NCBI GenBank assembly: GCA_026709225.1
Contig: JAPOTJ010000001.1
Span: forward strand, 1-44,515
Length of the DNA stretch: 44,515 nucleotides
Origin: Gammaproteobacteria bacterium
GTDB lineage: Bacteria; Pseudomonadota; Gammaproteobacteria; Pseudomonadales; Azotimanducaceae
Direction: 5' to 3'
Shown: positions 1-7,351 of the stretch, piece by piece
Layout: the number at the start of each line of letters is the position of its first letter
Position numbering within the stretch: the first letter of the stretch is position 1
The notes under the pieces: model-generated
What the model saw: only the letters and a program-made list of their open reading frames with translations
Database searches by the model: none
What the model was told of the DNA's origin: nothing
Made by a program: the position numbers and the translations under genes

Positions 1-46
1 CGCTCAGCTACAGTCAGCCTGGGCCTTATATGATCGAAGTGCCTTG

Positions 47-191
47 TTAGGGCGTGTTCACACTACGCCCGCCGACGCTGTTGCCCCCTGAGCAAGAGCC
101 GAAAAAGGTGAATCACATGCTCAAACGCGCTCGCTCCGGCTCTTGCTCAGGCGACAACAGCGTCGGCGGGCGTAGTGTGAACACGCCCTAG
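47..191. mobile_element. Palindromic miniature element (MITE-like) with TTAG/CTAG flanks
   Basis: Two 54-base arms (48-101 and 137-190) are inverted copies of each other with only two mismatches, separated by a 35-base loop. The arms would fold into one long hairpin. The outer ends read TTAG followed by GGCGTGTTCACAC on the left and the complement followed by CTAG on the right. YTAR flanks are the target preference known for IS5-family elements, so a non-autonomous element mobilised by such a transposase is a reasonable inference. There is no coding capacity inside. It lies directly upstream of the toxin-antitoxin promoter. It could instead be a bidirectional terminator or a large repetitive extragenic palindrome. 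Confidence 0.65.
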
Positions 192-198
192 TGTGCTG

Positions 199-227
199 TT
201 GAAAACAATAGCGACAAATGGTATGAA
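199..227 (+). promoter_or_regulatory. Putative sigma-70 promoter of the AbrB/PIN pair
   Basis: TTGAAA (199-204) and TATGAA (222-227) are separated by 17 bases, a good -35 and a moderate -10. Transcription would start near 234, after the upstream ATG at 227 and before the ATG at 257, which supports 257 as the antitoxin start. No operator was identified. Confidence 0.4.
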
Positions 228-256
228 TGTTCCACTTTCCAACTTGCGCTAGCACT

Positions 257-553
257 ATGCCTCTTGTCACAGTGAAATCGAAGTTTCAAGTCACCATTCC
301 ATCCGTGCTTCGCAAAGGAATTCGACTTCGCGAAGGCGACATGATGACTGCGTCTGTCGTAGACGAGGGGATTCTGTTGAAACCAGTGGACGTGATTGAC
401 CGATCAATAGACGCCGCCGACAACCTCGGTGCCATCTTTGCCAAAAGTGAAATCTCGAAAGAAGATCGCAATCTCTCCGAGGAAGAGATCATGGAAGACG
501 CCATTGCTGAGGTCAAGGCTTCTAGGCAACAACGCCGCGCGCGCGCGAAGTGA
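257..553 (+). CDS. AbrB/MazE-type antitoxin (SpoVT-AbrB domain)
   Basis: A 98-residue protein whose first half has the swapped-hairpin SpoVT/AbrB DNA-binding fold: TVKSKFQVTIPSVLRKGIRL, then an acidic strand and a hydrophobic strand ending GILLKPV. The C-terminal half (about residues 55-98) is charged and helical, ending in a run of Arg/Lys, as expected for the toxin-binding tail. It overlaps the next gene by four bases (GTGA), so the pair is translationally coupled. In such pairs the antitoxin neutralises the PIN RNase and usually represses its own promoter. The ATG at 257 aligns with the family start; an upstream ATG at 227 adds ten unrelated residues. There is no clear Shine-Dalgarno. Confidence 0.8.
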   Translation: MPLVTVKSKFQVTIPSVLRKGIRLREGDMMTASVVDEGILLKPVDVIDRSIDAADNLGAIFAKSEISKEDRNLSEEEIMEDAIAEVKASRQQRRARAK

Positions 554-945
554 GGGTTGTCGTCGATTGCAATGTCTTGGTTTCTGCTGCCCGTACCGAC
601 GGCGTTTGTCGCAGAGTTTTGGATCTGGTTGACCAGAGGCACCAAATCGTACTTTCAGAATCTGTCGTTGCAGAGTATGAGCGAGTTGCTCGGCGCCGCA
701 AGCATGTCCAGTATAGGCCGATATTCTTGGCGGCAATTGACAGATTAAAACGCAATGGCGTGCATGTAGAACCAGCGAATGCTTCATTCGGACTCTGCGA
801 TCCAGACGATGAGGTCTACCTTGCCACCGCGTTGTCCGGTAGCGCAGCTCTCATCACTGGAAATCATCGAGATTTCACGGAGCCCTACTATGGAGAAATC
901 CAAATCCTGTCACCCCGCATGTTCATTGAACGCTATGCCGATTGA
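550..945 (+). CDS. PIN-domain putative toxin (COG1569-like RNase)
   Basis: A 131-residue PIN-domain protein starting with GTG inside the antitoxin stop. Acidic active-site residues are all present: Asp6 in RVVVDCNVLVSA, the Glu pair in LSESVVAEYERV, and the Asp cluster in CDPDDEVYLATA, followed by the typical ALITGNHRDF strand. Proteins of this family are predicted single-strand RNases acting as toxins of type II systems, mostly unproven experimentally. It appears full length and intact. Its last 23 bases overlap the 3' end of gltX on the other strand. The pair sits between a mobile-element-like palindrome and a housekeeping gene, a common place for acquired toxin-antitoxin modules. Confidence 0.82.
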   Translation: MRVVVDCNVLVSAARTDGVCRRVLDLVDQRHQIVLSESVVAEYERVARRRKHVQYRPIFLAAIDRLKRNGVHVEPANASFGLCDPDDEVYLATALSGSAALITGNHRDFTEPYYGEIQILSPRMFIERYAD

Positions 946-2425
946 ACGGTCCCATCGCTTCAAACACCTTGCGTAAACTCTTCTCGCGCTTCTTTGAAAT
1001 GCCTCCGAGACATTCGATGGCATCGCGACATCGCATCAGTGTCACGTCACGCCCGATGACCGCCATAGAATCAAAGAGCGGCAAGCTCACCGGGCGGCCG
1101 GAGATGGCGAGGAACAGCGGCCACAGGAAGTCACGAAACTTCATCTCCAGCGCATCGCACATGGTCTTGCAGCAGGCATGGATTTCGTCGCGTTGCCAGC
1201 GCTCAAGCCCTTCGAACGACCAACTGACAAAGGCTAGGATTTCAAGTTGCCGATCAGTCTCTAGGCGCGGATTGTCAAAATCTTCGGGATTGAGCGTCGC
1301 GCGACTGCCGACAAGATAGTCCACTTGCCGAGCGATATCCTCAAAGGCTTCCGTGCGCTCCTGCACAAGCGCGGCAATACGCGCCAGGGCATCGGACTCC
1401 GAGAGCCAGGCGGCATATCGTGCGACAAACGCCTCGCTATCGAGGGCGCGCACATAACGCCCATTGAAGTTTCTGAGCTTCACCGGATCGAATACTGGTG
1501 CGCTCGTCTTTATGCGCGCCAAGTCGAATGCACTGCGCATCTCGTCAAGGGAAAAAATGTCGCGTTCATCGGGCATCGACCAGCCAAGCGTGCCAAGGTA
1601 GTTGAGCAAGGCTTCGGGCAGGATGCCGATACGCCGGTAGTAGTCGATGCTCGTCGGGTTGCGTCGCTTGGAGAGCTTGCTGCCGTCGGGGTTTCGAATC
1701 AGCGGCAGATGGACAAGCCTCGGCATCTGCCAGTCAAATGCATTCACCAGCAACTGCTGTTTTGGCACCGAGCTCAGCCATTCTTCGCCACGAATCAAAT
1801 GCGAGATGCCCATCAAATGGTCGTCGATGCACGCAGCCATGTGGTACGTCGGGAAGCCGTCCGACTTCATGAGCACCTGCATGTCCACTTGCATCCACGG
1901 CACTTGAATTTCGCCGCGCAATTGGTCCTCAAAACTGCATATTCCTTCTTCTGGCACCTTCAGGCGCACAACACTCTTCTCTCCTGCTGCCAGCCGGGCA
2001 TCAATTTCATCCTGAGAGAGATCAAGACACCGGCCATCGTAGCGCGGTGTTTCCCTCGCTGAGATTTGCGCTCGACGAACTTCTGCGAGGCGCTCCGGCG
2101 TGCAGAAGCAGCGGAAGGCAGCACCTGTGTTGATCAGGTCGTCAGCGTGGCGATGGTAGATGTCAAGTCGCTCGCTTTGCCGATAGGCGCCGTGCGGCCC
2201 GCCGACATCCGGCCCCTCGTCCCAGCTGATGCCGAGCCAGCGAAGTGCCTCTAGGATCGCGACCTCAGAGGCTCTGCTGCTTCGCGCTTGGTCAGTATCT
2301 TCAATGCGAACCACAAACGCGCCGCCGCGCGCATCGGCGAACACGCGGTTAATCAGGCCGACATAGGCCGTACCGAGATGCGGCGCGCCGGTTGGCGAAG
2401 GCGCGATTCTCGTTCGCACGCTCAT
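923..2425 (-). CDS. gltX: Glutamate--tRNA ligase
   Basis: A class I aminoacyl-tRNA synthetase that charges tRNA-Glu with glutamate in the cytoplasm. In 500 residues it carries the HIGH-type motif PTGAPHLG near residues 10-17, the GluRS signature RIEDTDQARS, and the KMSKS loop as SKLSKR near 249-253. The C-terminal anticodon-binding region is all-helical and of normal length. The chosen ATG at 2425 forms an ATGA overlap with the stop of fghA; an ATG three codons upstream (2434) is possible but overlaps more. The coupling to fghA is unusual because the functions are unrelated. The 3' end overlaps the PIN gene by 23 bases tail to tail. Confidence 0.96.
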   Translation of the reverse strand: MSVRTRIAPSPTGAPHLGTAYVGLINRVFADARGGAFVVRIEDTDQARSSRASEVAILEALRWLGISWDEGPDVGGPHGAYRQSERLDIYHRHADDLINTGAAFRCFCTPERLAEVRRAQISARETPRYDGRCLDLSQDEIDARLAAGEKSVVRLKVPEEGICSFEDQLRGEIQVPWMQVDMQVLMKSDGFPTYHMAACIDDHLMGISHLIRGEEWLSSVPKQQLLVNAFDWQMPRLVHLPLIRNPDGSKLSKRRNPTSIDYYRRIGILPEALLNYLGTLGWSMPDERDIFSLDEMRSAFDLARIKTSAPVFDPVKLRNFNGRYVRALDSEAFVARYAAWLSESDALARIAALVQERTEAFEDIARQVDYLVGSRATLNPEDFDNPRLETDRQLEILAFVSWSFEGLERWQRDEIHACCKTMCDALEMKFRDFLWPLFLAISGRPVSLPLFDSMAVIGRDVTLMRCRDAIECLGGISKKREKSLRKVFEAMGPFNRHSVQ

Positions 2426-3261
2426 CGCAGGCACGCCGCGTGATGCTCGAGGTGATCGCCGATGAAACTCGAGATAAAGAAATAGCTGTGGTCATAGCCC
2501 GGCTGCATACGAAGCTCAAGCGCCTGCCCAGCCTCGCGCGCGGCTGCTTCGAGTCGCTGCGGCATCAACTGATCGTCTAAGAATTGATCGCTTGCACCTT
2601 GATCGACAAGGATTTTTCCGCATTTCGTGCGCGAGGTGCCCGAACGCAGGATCTTGCATGCATCATACGAAGACCAGGCGCTGCGCTCTTCACCGAGATA
2701 GGCAGTGAATGCCTTTTTGCCCCAAGGACACTCACTTGGCGTAACGATCGGCGCGAAGGCCGAGATGCTCTTGTAGAGCGACGGATTGCGCAAACCGAGC
2801 ACCAGCGCGCCGTGTCCGCCCATCGAATGCCCGGAAATGGCTTGGCGCGCAGCATCGATTGGAAATGAACCAGCGACCAGCGCTCGAAGCTCTTGGGTGA
2901 TATAGCTGTACATCGAAAAATGCGGCGCCCAAGGCGGCTCGGTCGCGTCCACATAGAATCCTGCGCCCTGCCCTAGGTCATAGGCCGCATCGTCGGCCAC
3001 ATGCGTCCCGCGCGGGCTCGTATCTGGCGCAATGATGGCAAGGCCAAGGCGTGCGGCCTCGCCATAGGCACCCGACTTGACGGCGAAGTTCTCTTCAGTG
3101 CAGGTAAGCCCTGAGAGCCACCACAGGAGCGGCGCACGGGTCTGCGTTGCCTGCTCGGGCAGAAAAATACTGAAGCCCATTCGGCAGCCGAGCGCATCCG
3201 ATTGATGTTGGCAGAACTGCAACGTGCCACCGAAGCATTTGTGGGCATTGACGAGTTCCAT
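2422..3261 (-). CDS. fghA: S-formylglutathione hydrolase
   Basis: A 279-residue alpha/beta hydrolase of the esterase D family that hydrolyses S-formylglutathione to formate and glutathione, the second step of glutathione-dependent formaldehyde removal. The nucleophile is Ser146 in GHSMGGHGA; Asp225 (QGASD) and His258 (GYDHSYFF) complete the triad. The family signature LSGLTCTEENF is near residues 49-59. No formaldehyde dehydrogenase gene (adhC/frmA) is nearby, so the partner enzyme must be elsewhere. It is the first gene of a two-gene unit with gltX and diverges from the HAD gene. Confidence 0.95.
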   Translation of the reverse strand: MELVNAHKCFGGTLQFCQHQSDALGCRMGFSIFLPEQATQTRAPLLWWLSGLTCTEENFAVKSGAYGEAARLGLAIIAPDTSPRGTHVADDAAYDLGQGAGFYVDATEPPWAPHFSMYSYITQELRALVAGSFPIDAARQAISGHSMGGHGALVLGLRNPSLYKSISAFAPIVTPSECPWGKKAFTAYLGEERSAWSSYDACKILRSGTSRTKCGKILVDQGASDQFLDDQLMPQRLEAAAREAGQALELRMQPGYDHSYFFISSFIGDHLEHHAACLR

Positions 3262-3288
3262 TTGAATCGATCCGGCTGAAGGTTGACA

Positions 3289-3294
3289 ATTATA
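3289..3294 (-). promoter_or_regulatory. Putative -10 element (TATAAT) for fghA-gltX
   Basis: The 55-base divergent region between fghA and the HAD gene contains a perfect TATAAT on the minus strand, 28 bases before the fghA ATG. No good -35 lies at 17 bases. On the plus strand the overlapping TTGACAATTATATG is AT-rich and may serve the HAD gene. Confidence 0.35.
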
Positions 3295-3316
3295 TGTAAC
3301 CCTACCGGGAGTTCAC

Positions 3317-4024
3317 ATGTTCCGCGCCGTGATTTGGGATTTCGGCGGCGTCCTCACGACCAGCCCGTTCGAAGAATTCAATCGATATGAAGCCGCGAAC
3401 GGCATTCCGAAGGACTTTATTCGCCGCGTCAATGCCACCAACCCAGATTCAAACGCCTGGGCTCAGCTCGAATCGAACGAGATCAGCAGCGAAACGTTCG
3501 ACAGGGCTTTTCTCAGCGAAACGAGCGCCCTTGGGCACCCGATCCCCGGCGCTGCTGTCCTACCACTGCTATCTGGCGCGCTGCGGCCACGCATGGTCGA
3601 AGCGCTTAAAGTCTGCCGCGAGACGCACAATCTCAAGGTCGCTTGCATCACCAACAATGTTCGTACAGTTCAAGGCGACGGCATGGCGGCGGGTCGTGAA
3701 CGCGCGCGTGAAGTCGAGGCAGTGATGGCGCTCTTTGATCTGGTCGTCGAGTCAAGTGTTGAAGGCATCCGCAAACCGAATCCCGAAATCTATCGACGAG
3801 CCTGCGAACGGCTTGGTATTGCGCCCCGTGACGCCATCTATCTCGACGATCTCGGCATCAACTGCAAGCCTGCGCGCGCACTCGGGATGCACACCATCAA
3901 GGTGGTCGAGGAAGGTCAGGCGCTCGCAGACCTTGCAGCTGCGCTCGGTGCGCCAAGCCTTAGGGAAGGTCTGATTAAGTCTGCAAAGCTCAGAGGCCAT
4001 CAGGCGTGTGCTGGCAAGGAGTGA
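3317..4024 (+). CDS. HAD-superfamily hydrolase (subfamily IA, epoxide-hydrolase/ACAD10-like)
   Basis: A 235-residue haloacid-dehalogenase-fold protein. Motif I is WDFGGVLT with nucleophile Asp8, but the usual second Asp is Gly10, as in the ACAD10/soluble epoxide hydrolase N-terminal group. Motif II is Thr112 in CITNN, motif III Lys153 in RKPNPEIY, and motif IV is YLDD (Asp177-Asp178). The substrate cannot be assigned; phosphatase or other hydrolase activity is possible. From about residue 217 the protein is encoded by the left end of a miniature element (3960-4220), so the last 19 residues are probably not ancestral and the original C-terminus was replaced. The start ATG at 3317 follows GGGAG. 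Confidence 0.85.
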   Translation: MFRAVIWDFGGVLTTSPFEEFNRYEAANGIPKDFIRRVNATNPDSNAWAQLESNEISSETFDRAFLSETSALGHPIPGAAVLPLLSGALRPRMVEALKVCRETHNLKVACITNNVRTVQGDGMAAGRERAREVEAVMALFDLVVESSVEGIRKPNPEIYRRACERLGIAPRDAIYLDDLGINCKPARALGMHTIKVVEEGQALADLAAALGAPSLREGLIKSAKLRGHQACAGKE

Positions 4025-4220
4025 CGAAGAAGCGTGGCAGGCCCCACGTGATGAGGAATGACGCAGCCAGCGCACGCCTGAGGGCCTCCCGAAGGGCGCT
4101 TCACGTGGTTGTGGAGGGGATTTCGTTGATTTTTTCGGTCACGATAGTGTAAGCGAGTCGATTTCGATGTGCCAGTAAGTGAAGCGCTGAGCGAAGTAGA
4201 CTTGATCAGACCTTCCCTAG
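3960..4220. mobile_element. MITE with IS5-like terminal inverted repeats
   Basis: Inverted ends GGAAGGTCTGATYAAGTCT lie at 3964-3982 (left) and 4198-4216 (right, complement), with one mismatch, and partial similarity continues for about ten further bases. Flanks are TTAG (3960-3963) and CTAG (4217-4220), a near-match to the YTAR duplication made by IS5-family transposases, whose classical ends also begin GGAAGG. An internal inverted pair (about 4001-4014 with 4067-4080) makes a secondary hairpin. There is no transposase inside the 253-base body. The left end supplies the 3' end and stop codon of the HAD hydrolase gene. Family assignment is inference from the ends only. Confidence 0.65.
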
Positions 4221-4252
4221 CAAGGACCAAGCTGAATAAAGCCCCGCGGCGA

Positions 4253-4498
4253 CTATCCGGCGCTGAGTTTCGGCAAGAAACAGACCTCGCTATCTTCCCG
4301 CAAGTCGTCGAACATCGGATCCGGCACGATTTCGCCATCGATCACGGTGGTCGCCTTCTTTGACACCAATGCCTCGAAGCCCGGTGCCTCGCGCTCGAAG
4401 CTTGCAATCAGCTCCGCATAGCTTCCGGCATTGACCTCGATGTCGCGGCCCTTGCCCGTGTGCGCCTGCAGGAAGTCTGGCAGTACGACACGTACCAT
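4253..4498 (-). CDS. MoaD/ThiS-like beta-grasp (ubiquitin-like) protein
   Basis: An 81-residue protein of the ubiquitin-like sulfur-carrier fold: VRVVLPDFLQAHTGKGRDIEV, a helix around ELIASFEREAPGFEALV, then VIDGEIV and EVCFLPKLSAG at the C-terminus. In true MoaD and ThiS the chain ends Gly-Gly, where the terminal Gly becomes a thiocarboxylate. Here it ends Ala-Gly. It is the last gene after the three molybdenum hydroxylase subunits (29 bases after the large subunit), so a role in molybdopterin supply or sulfuration of that enzyme is suggested by context only. No moaE or moeB is in the window. It may be a divergent carrier or a non-conjugated relative. Confidence 0.72.
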   Translation of the reverse strand: MVRVVLPDFLQAHTGKGRDIEVNAGSYAELIASFEREAPGFEALVSKKATTVIDGEIVPDPMFDDLREDSEVCFLPKLSAG

Positions 4499-4527
4499 CG
4501 TCGGCTAGTAGGAAATCCGAGCGCTTT

Positions 4528-6786
4528 TCAATCCGCGTCAAGCGCCGCGAGCACATTTGGCGGCGACATAGGCAGATCTCGAATACGCACATCGGTAGCG
4601 TTCGCCACAGCATTTGCGGTGGCCGCGAGCGGCGCCACGATTGGCGTTTCGCCAACGCCGCGCACGCCATAGGGGTGGGCATCGTTTGGCACTTCAATGA
4701 TGACGGTGTCGATCATCGGCATATCGGACGCGACAGGCACGCGGTAATCAAGAAAACCTGCGTTCTGCTGCACGCCGTCGGCATCGTAGACGTATTCTTC
4801 GTTCAGCGCCCATCCAATGCCCTGAACTGCGCCACCCTGCAATTGGCCTTCGACATAGCTCGGGTGAATGGCGCGTCCGGCATCTTGAATTGCTGTGAAT
4901 CTGAGGACATCGACTTTGCCAGTGCGCCGGTCAACTTCGACATCGCACACATTCACCGAGAACCCCGGCCCAGCGCCGCGCGCGTTGAGCGAAGCCTTGC
5001 CAAGCAGCGGCCCTGACGGCGCGGTCTTGGCGGCGATTTCAGCAAAGCTCATTGGCTTCTGATCGACATTCATGCCGGGTTTCGGCACCGCGTGGCCGTC
5101 ACTCCATTCGACCATCTCGGCATCCACTTGCCAAAGCTTCGCGACCCGCGCCTTGGCTTGGCCGATGACATCGCGCGCCGCTTCGACGACCGCCATGCCC
5201 GTTGCGAAGGTCGTGCGACTGCCACCTGTGACCATGGTGTAGCCTGCATTCTCAGTGTCCGCAATCTGCACACGGATATTCTCGTAAGGAATGCCAAGCT
5301 CCTCAGCGGCCATGATGGCCATGGATGCGCGCGACCCGCCAATATCCGGGTTGCCTTCGATCACTGTGACCGTCCCGTCTTCATTGACATGCACTTCCGC
5401 TGAAGACTGAAAGCCAATATTGAACCAGAAGCCGACGGCAAGGCCTCTGCCCTGCCCTTCGTTTAGCGCGAGTCGGTAGTTGGGGTGCGCCTTCGCAGCT
5501 TCAAGGCACGCCTTCAAGCCGATAGCGTCCCAAGTTGGTCCGTAGGGCGCGGAATCGCCTTCGTTGGCAGCATTCTTGAGTCGAAGATCAATTGGGTCGA
5601 TGTCGAGTGCCTTGGCAAGTTCATCGATCATGGACTCCGATGCAAACATCGCCTGTGGTGCGCCAGGCGCCCGATAGGCAGCGACCTTTGGCTTGTTGAC
5701 GAGCACATCAAACCCTTCCATCGCGAGATTGGGCACGTTGTAGGCAGCAAACACGCTCATGCAGCCCATCGGCACGGGCCCGCCAGGATAGGCGCCCGCC
5801 TCATAGTGCATGCGTGCCGACATCGCCGTGATGGTGCCATCGCGCATGGCGCCGATTTTGATCGTCGAACGCGCCGCCGAGGCCGGGCCGGTCGCGCGAA
5901 AGACCTCTTCGCGCGACATGATCATCTTGACCGGGCGACCGGCTTTCTGTGACAGCATGATCGCGACCGGTTCCAGATAGACAGTGGTCTTGCCACCGAA
6001 TCCGCCGCCGATCTCGCTCGGGATCACGCGAATGCTGCCGATGCTCATGCCACACACGGCGGCGCTGTAGCTGCGCACCTCAAATGGCCCTTGCGTACAG
6101 CACCAGATGGTTGCTTGCCCGCCTTCGTTGACGGTGGCGAGGCATGCGTGCGGTTCGATATAGCCTTGATGCACGGTCGGCGTATAGTAGGTTTCTTCGA
6201 GCACGATATCGGCTCCCTCAAAGCCCTTTGCGACATCGCCGCGCCCCATGACCATGCGCGAAGCGATATTGCTCGGCTTGGTTGCGGGTTCGGCAAGCCC
6301 TTGGGTCATGAGTTCTTCGTTGATCAGCGGCGCGTCCTCGGCCATGGCCGCATCAAGATCCATGACTGGCGCCAAGACTTCGTAGTCCACCTTGATCGCC
6401 GCAAGCGCCGCACGCGCCTTAGCGAGCGAATTGGCCGCCACTGCCGCCACCGCATGTCCGTGATACAGCGCTTTGCCGCGCGCCATGCAGTTGTCGGACA
6501 GGTCTTTGATGCTGCCGCCGCCTTCGCCGCCCATCTCGCCGGTATCTTCAACCTCCGGAAAATCCGCGCCGCTGACCGCCGCGAACACGCCTTCAATCTC
6601 TAGTGCGCCTGAAAGATCAACCGACTTGATGCGCGCATGTGCATGAGGACTGCGCAAGACAAGGCCGTGCAGCATGCCCGGCAAGGTGAAGTCGGCGCCG
6701 AATGCGGCGCGGCCAGTCACCTTGTCAACCCCGTCTGGGCGCACAGGGCGAGTGCCAACATACTTGAATTCGGCTGCATCAGTCAT
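4528..6786 (-). CDS. Molybdenum hydroxylase large subunit (xanthine dehydrogenase family)
   Basis: A 752-residue molybdopterin-binding subunit of an aerobic hydroxylase. The small fused N-terminal domain (about 1-130) is followed by molybdopterin-contact motifs: TQGPF near 231-235, GGGFGGK at 260-266, AYRAPGAPQ at 370-378, and GVGETP at 710-715 with Glu713 as the expected catalytic base. The active-site loop is neither AYRCSFR (form I CO dehydrogenase) nor AYRGAGR (form II), so it is not a CO dehydrogenase by signature; it resembles xanthine, nicotinate or aromatic hydroxylases. The substrate is unknown. It follows the 2Fe-2S subunit by 43 bases in a medium-small-large order. No maturation gene (xdhC/coxF-like) is present here. 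Confidence 0.9.
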   Translation of the reverse strand: MTDAAEFKYVGTRPVRPDGVDKVTGRAAFGADFTLPGMLHGLVLRSPHAHARIKSVDLSGALEIEGVFAAVSGADFPEVEDTGEMGGEGGGSIKDLSDNCMARGKALYHGHAVAAVAANSLAKARAALAAIKVDYEVLAPVMDLDAAMAEDAPLINEELMTQGLAEPATKPSNIASRMVMGRGDVAKGFEGADIVLEETYYTPTVHQGYIEPHACLATVNEGGQATIWCCTQGPFEVRSYSAAVCGMSIGSIRVIPSEIGGGFGGKTTVYLEPVAIMLSQKAGRPVKMIMSREEVFRATGPASAARSTIKIGAMRDGTITAMSARMHYEAGAYPGGPVPMGCMSVFAAYNVPNLAMEGFDVLVNKPKVAAYRAPGAPQAMFASESMIDELAKALDIDPIDLRLKNAANEGDSAPYGPTWDAIGLKACLEAAKAHPNYRLALNEGQGRGLAVGFWFNIGFQSSAEVHVNEDGTVTVIEGNPDIGGSRASMAIMAAEELGIPYENIRVQIADTENAGYTMVTGGSRTTFATGMAVVEAARDVIGQAKARVAKLWQVDAEMVEWSDGHAVPKPGMNVDQKPMSFAEIAAKTAPSGPLLGKASLNARGAGPGFSVNVCDVEVDRRTGKVDVLRFTAIQDAGRAIHPSYVEGQLQGGAVQGIGWALNEEYVYDADGVQQNAGFLDYRVPVASDMPMIDTVIIEVPNDAHPYGVRGVGETPIVAPLAATANAVANATDVRIRDLPMSPPNVLAALDAD

Positions 6787-6829
6787 GGTGTTTTCGTCCT
6801 TCTAAAATTGCGATGAAAAAATGTGTGAT

Positions 6830-7303
6830 TTACGAGCGAAGTTCTGCGGCGGCATCCTGCACTGCGCGCACGACCTTGTCGTAGCCGGTGCAGCGGCACA
6901 GGTTTCCTGCGAGCCAGTAGCGGATGCTCTCCTCAGAAGGGTCTGGGTCCTCATCAAGCAGCGCCTTGCTTGCGACAATGAATCCAGGCGTGCAGACGCC
7001 ACATTGCAGCGCTGCATGGTCGAGAAACTTCTGCTGCAGCGGATGCAAATCGCTCCCTGAGGCGATGCCTTCGATTGTCGTCACTTCATGGCCTTCAGCT
7101 TCCGCCGCAAACATAAGGCACGAACAGACGAGCGTGCCATCGACGAGTACCGAGCAGGCACCGCAATCGCCGGTTGAGCAGCCTTCCTTGGTGCCGGTGA
7201 GCTGCAGCGTGTCGCGCAACACTTCGAGCAGGCTTTGCTCGGGCGAACACAGAAACTCTGCGTCCTGCCCATTGATGCGGGTGGAGACGTGGGTTTTAGC
7301 CAT
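6830..7303 (-). CDS. Molybdenum hydroxylase small subunit ((2Fe-2S)2 protein)
   Basis: A 157-residue electron-transfer subunit with two 2Fe-2S domains. The plant-ferredoxin-like domain has Cys42, Cys47, Cys50 and Cys62 in GCSTGDCGAC and the following strand. The helical domain has Cys101, Cys104, Cys136 and Cys138 in CGVC and NLCRC. All eight ligands are present, so it should pass electrons from the molybdenum centre to the FAD subunit. It sits between the FAD subunit (48 bases upstream) and the large subunit, on the same strand, in one transcription unit. It begins directly with MAKTHVSTRINGQ, without a Tat signal, so the enzyme is probably cytoplasmic. Confidence 0.94.
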   Translation of the reverse strand: MAKTHVSTRINGQDAEFLCSPEQSLLEVLRDTLQLTGTKEGCSTGDCGACSVLVDGTLVCSCLMFAAEAEGHEVTTIEGIASGSDLHPLQQKFLDHAALQCGVCTPGFIVASKALLDEDPDPSEESIRYWLAGNLCRCTGYDKVVRAVQDAAAELRS

Positions 7304-7351
7304 GGGATTTCTTCCTTATTCCTTCGTCGTGGTGGGAGTGTGCTTTTTGTT

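Noticed and set aside
1325..2062. 245-residue plus-strand ORF inside gltX
   Set aside because: It is a shadow frame of a clearly conserved gltX and has no family motifs.
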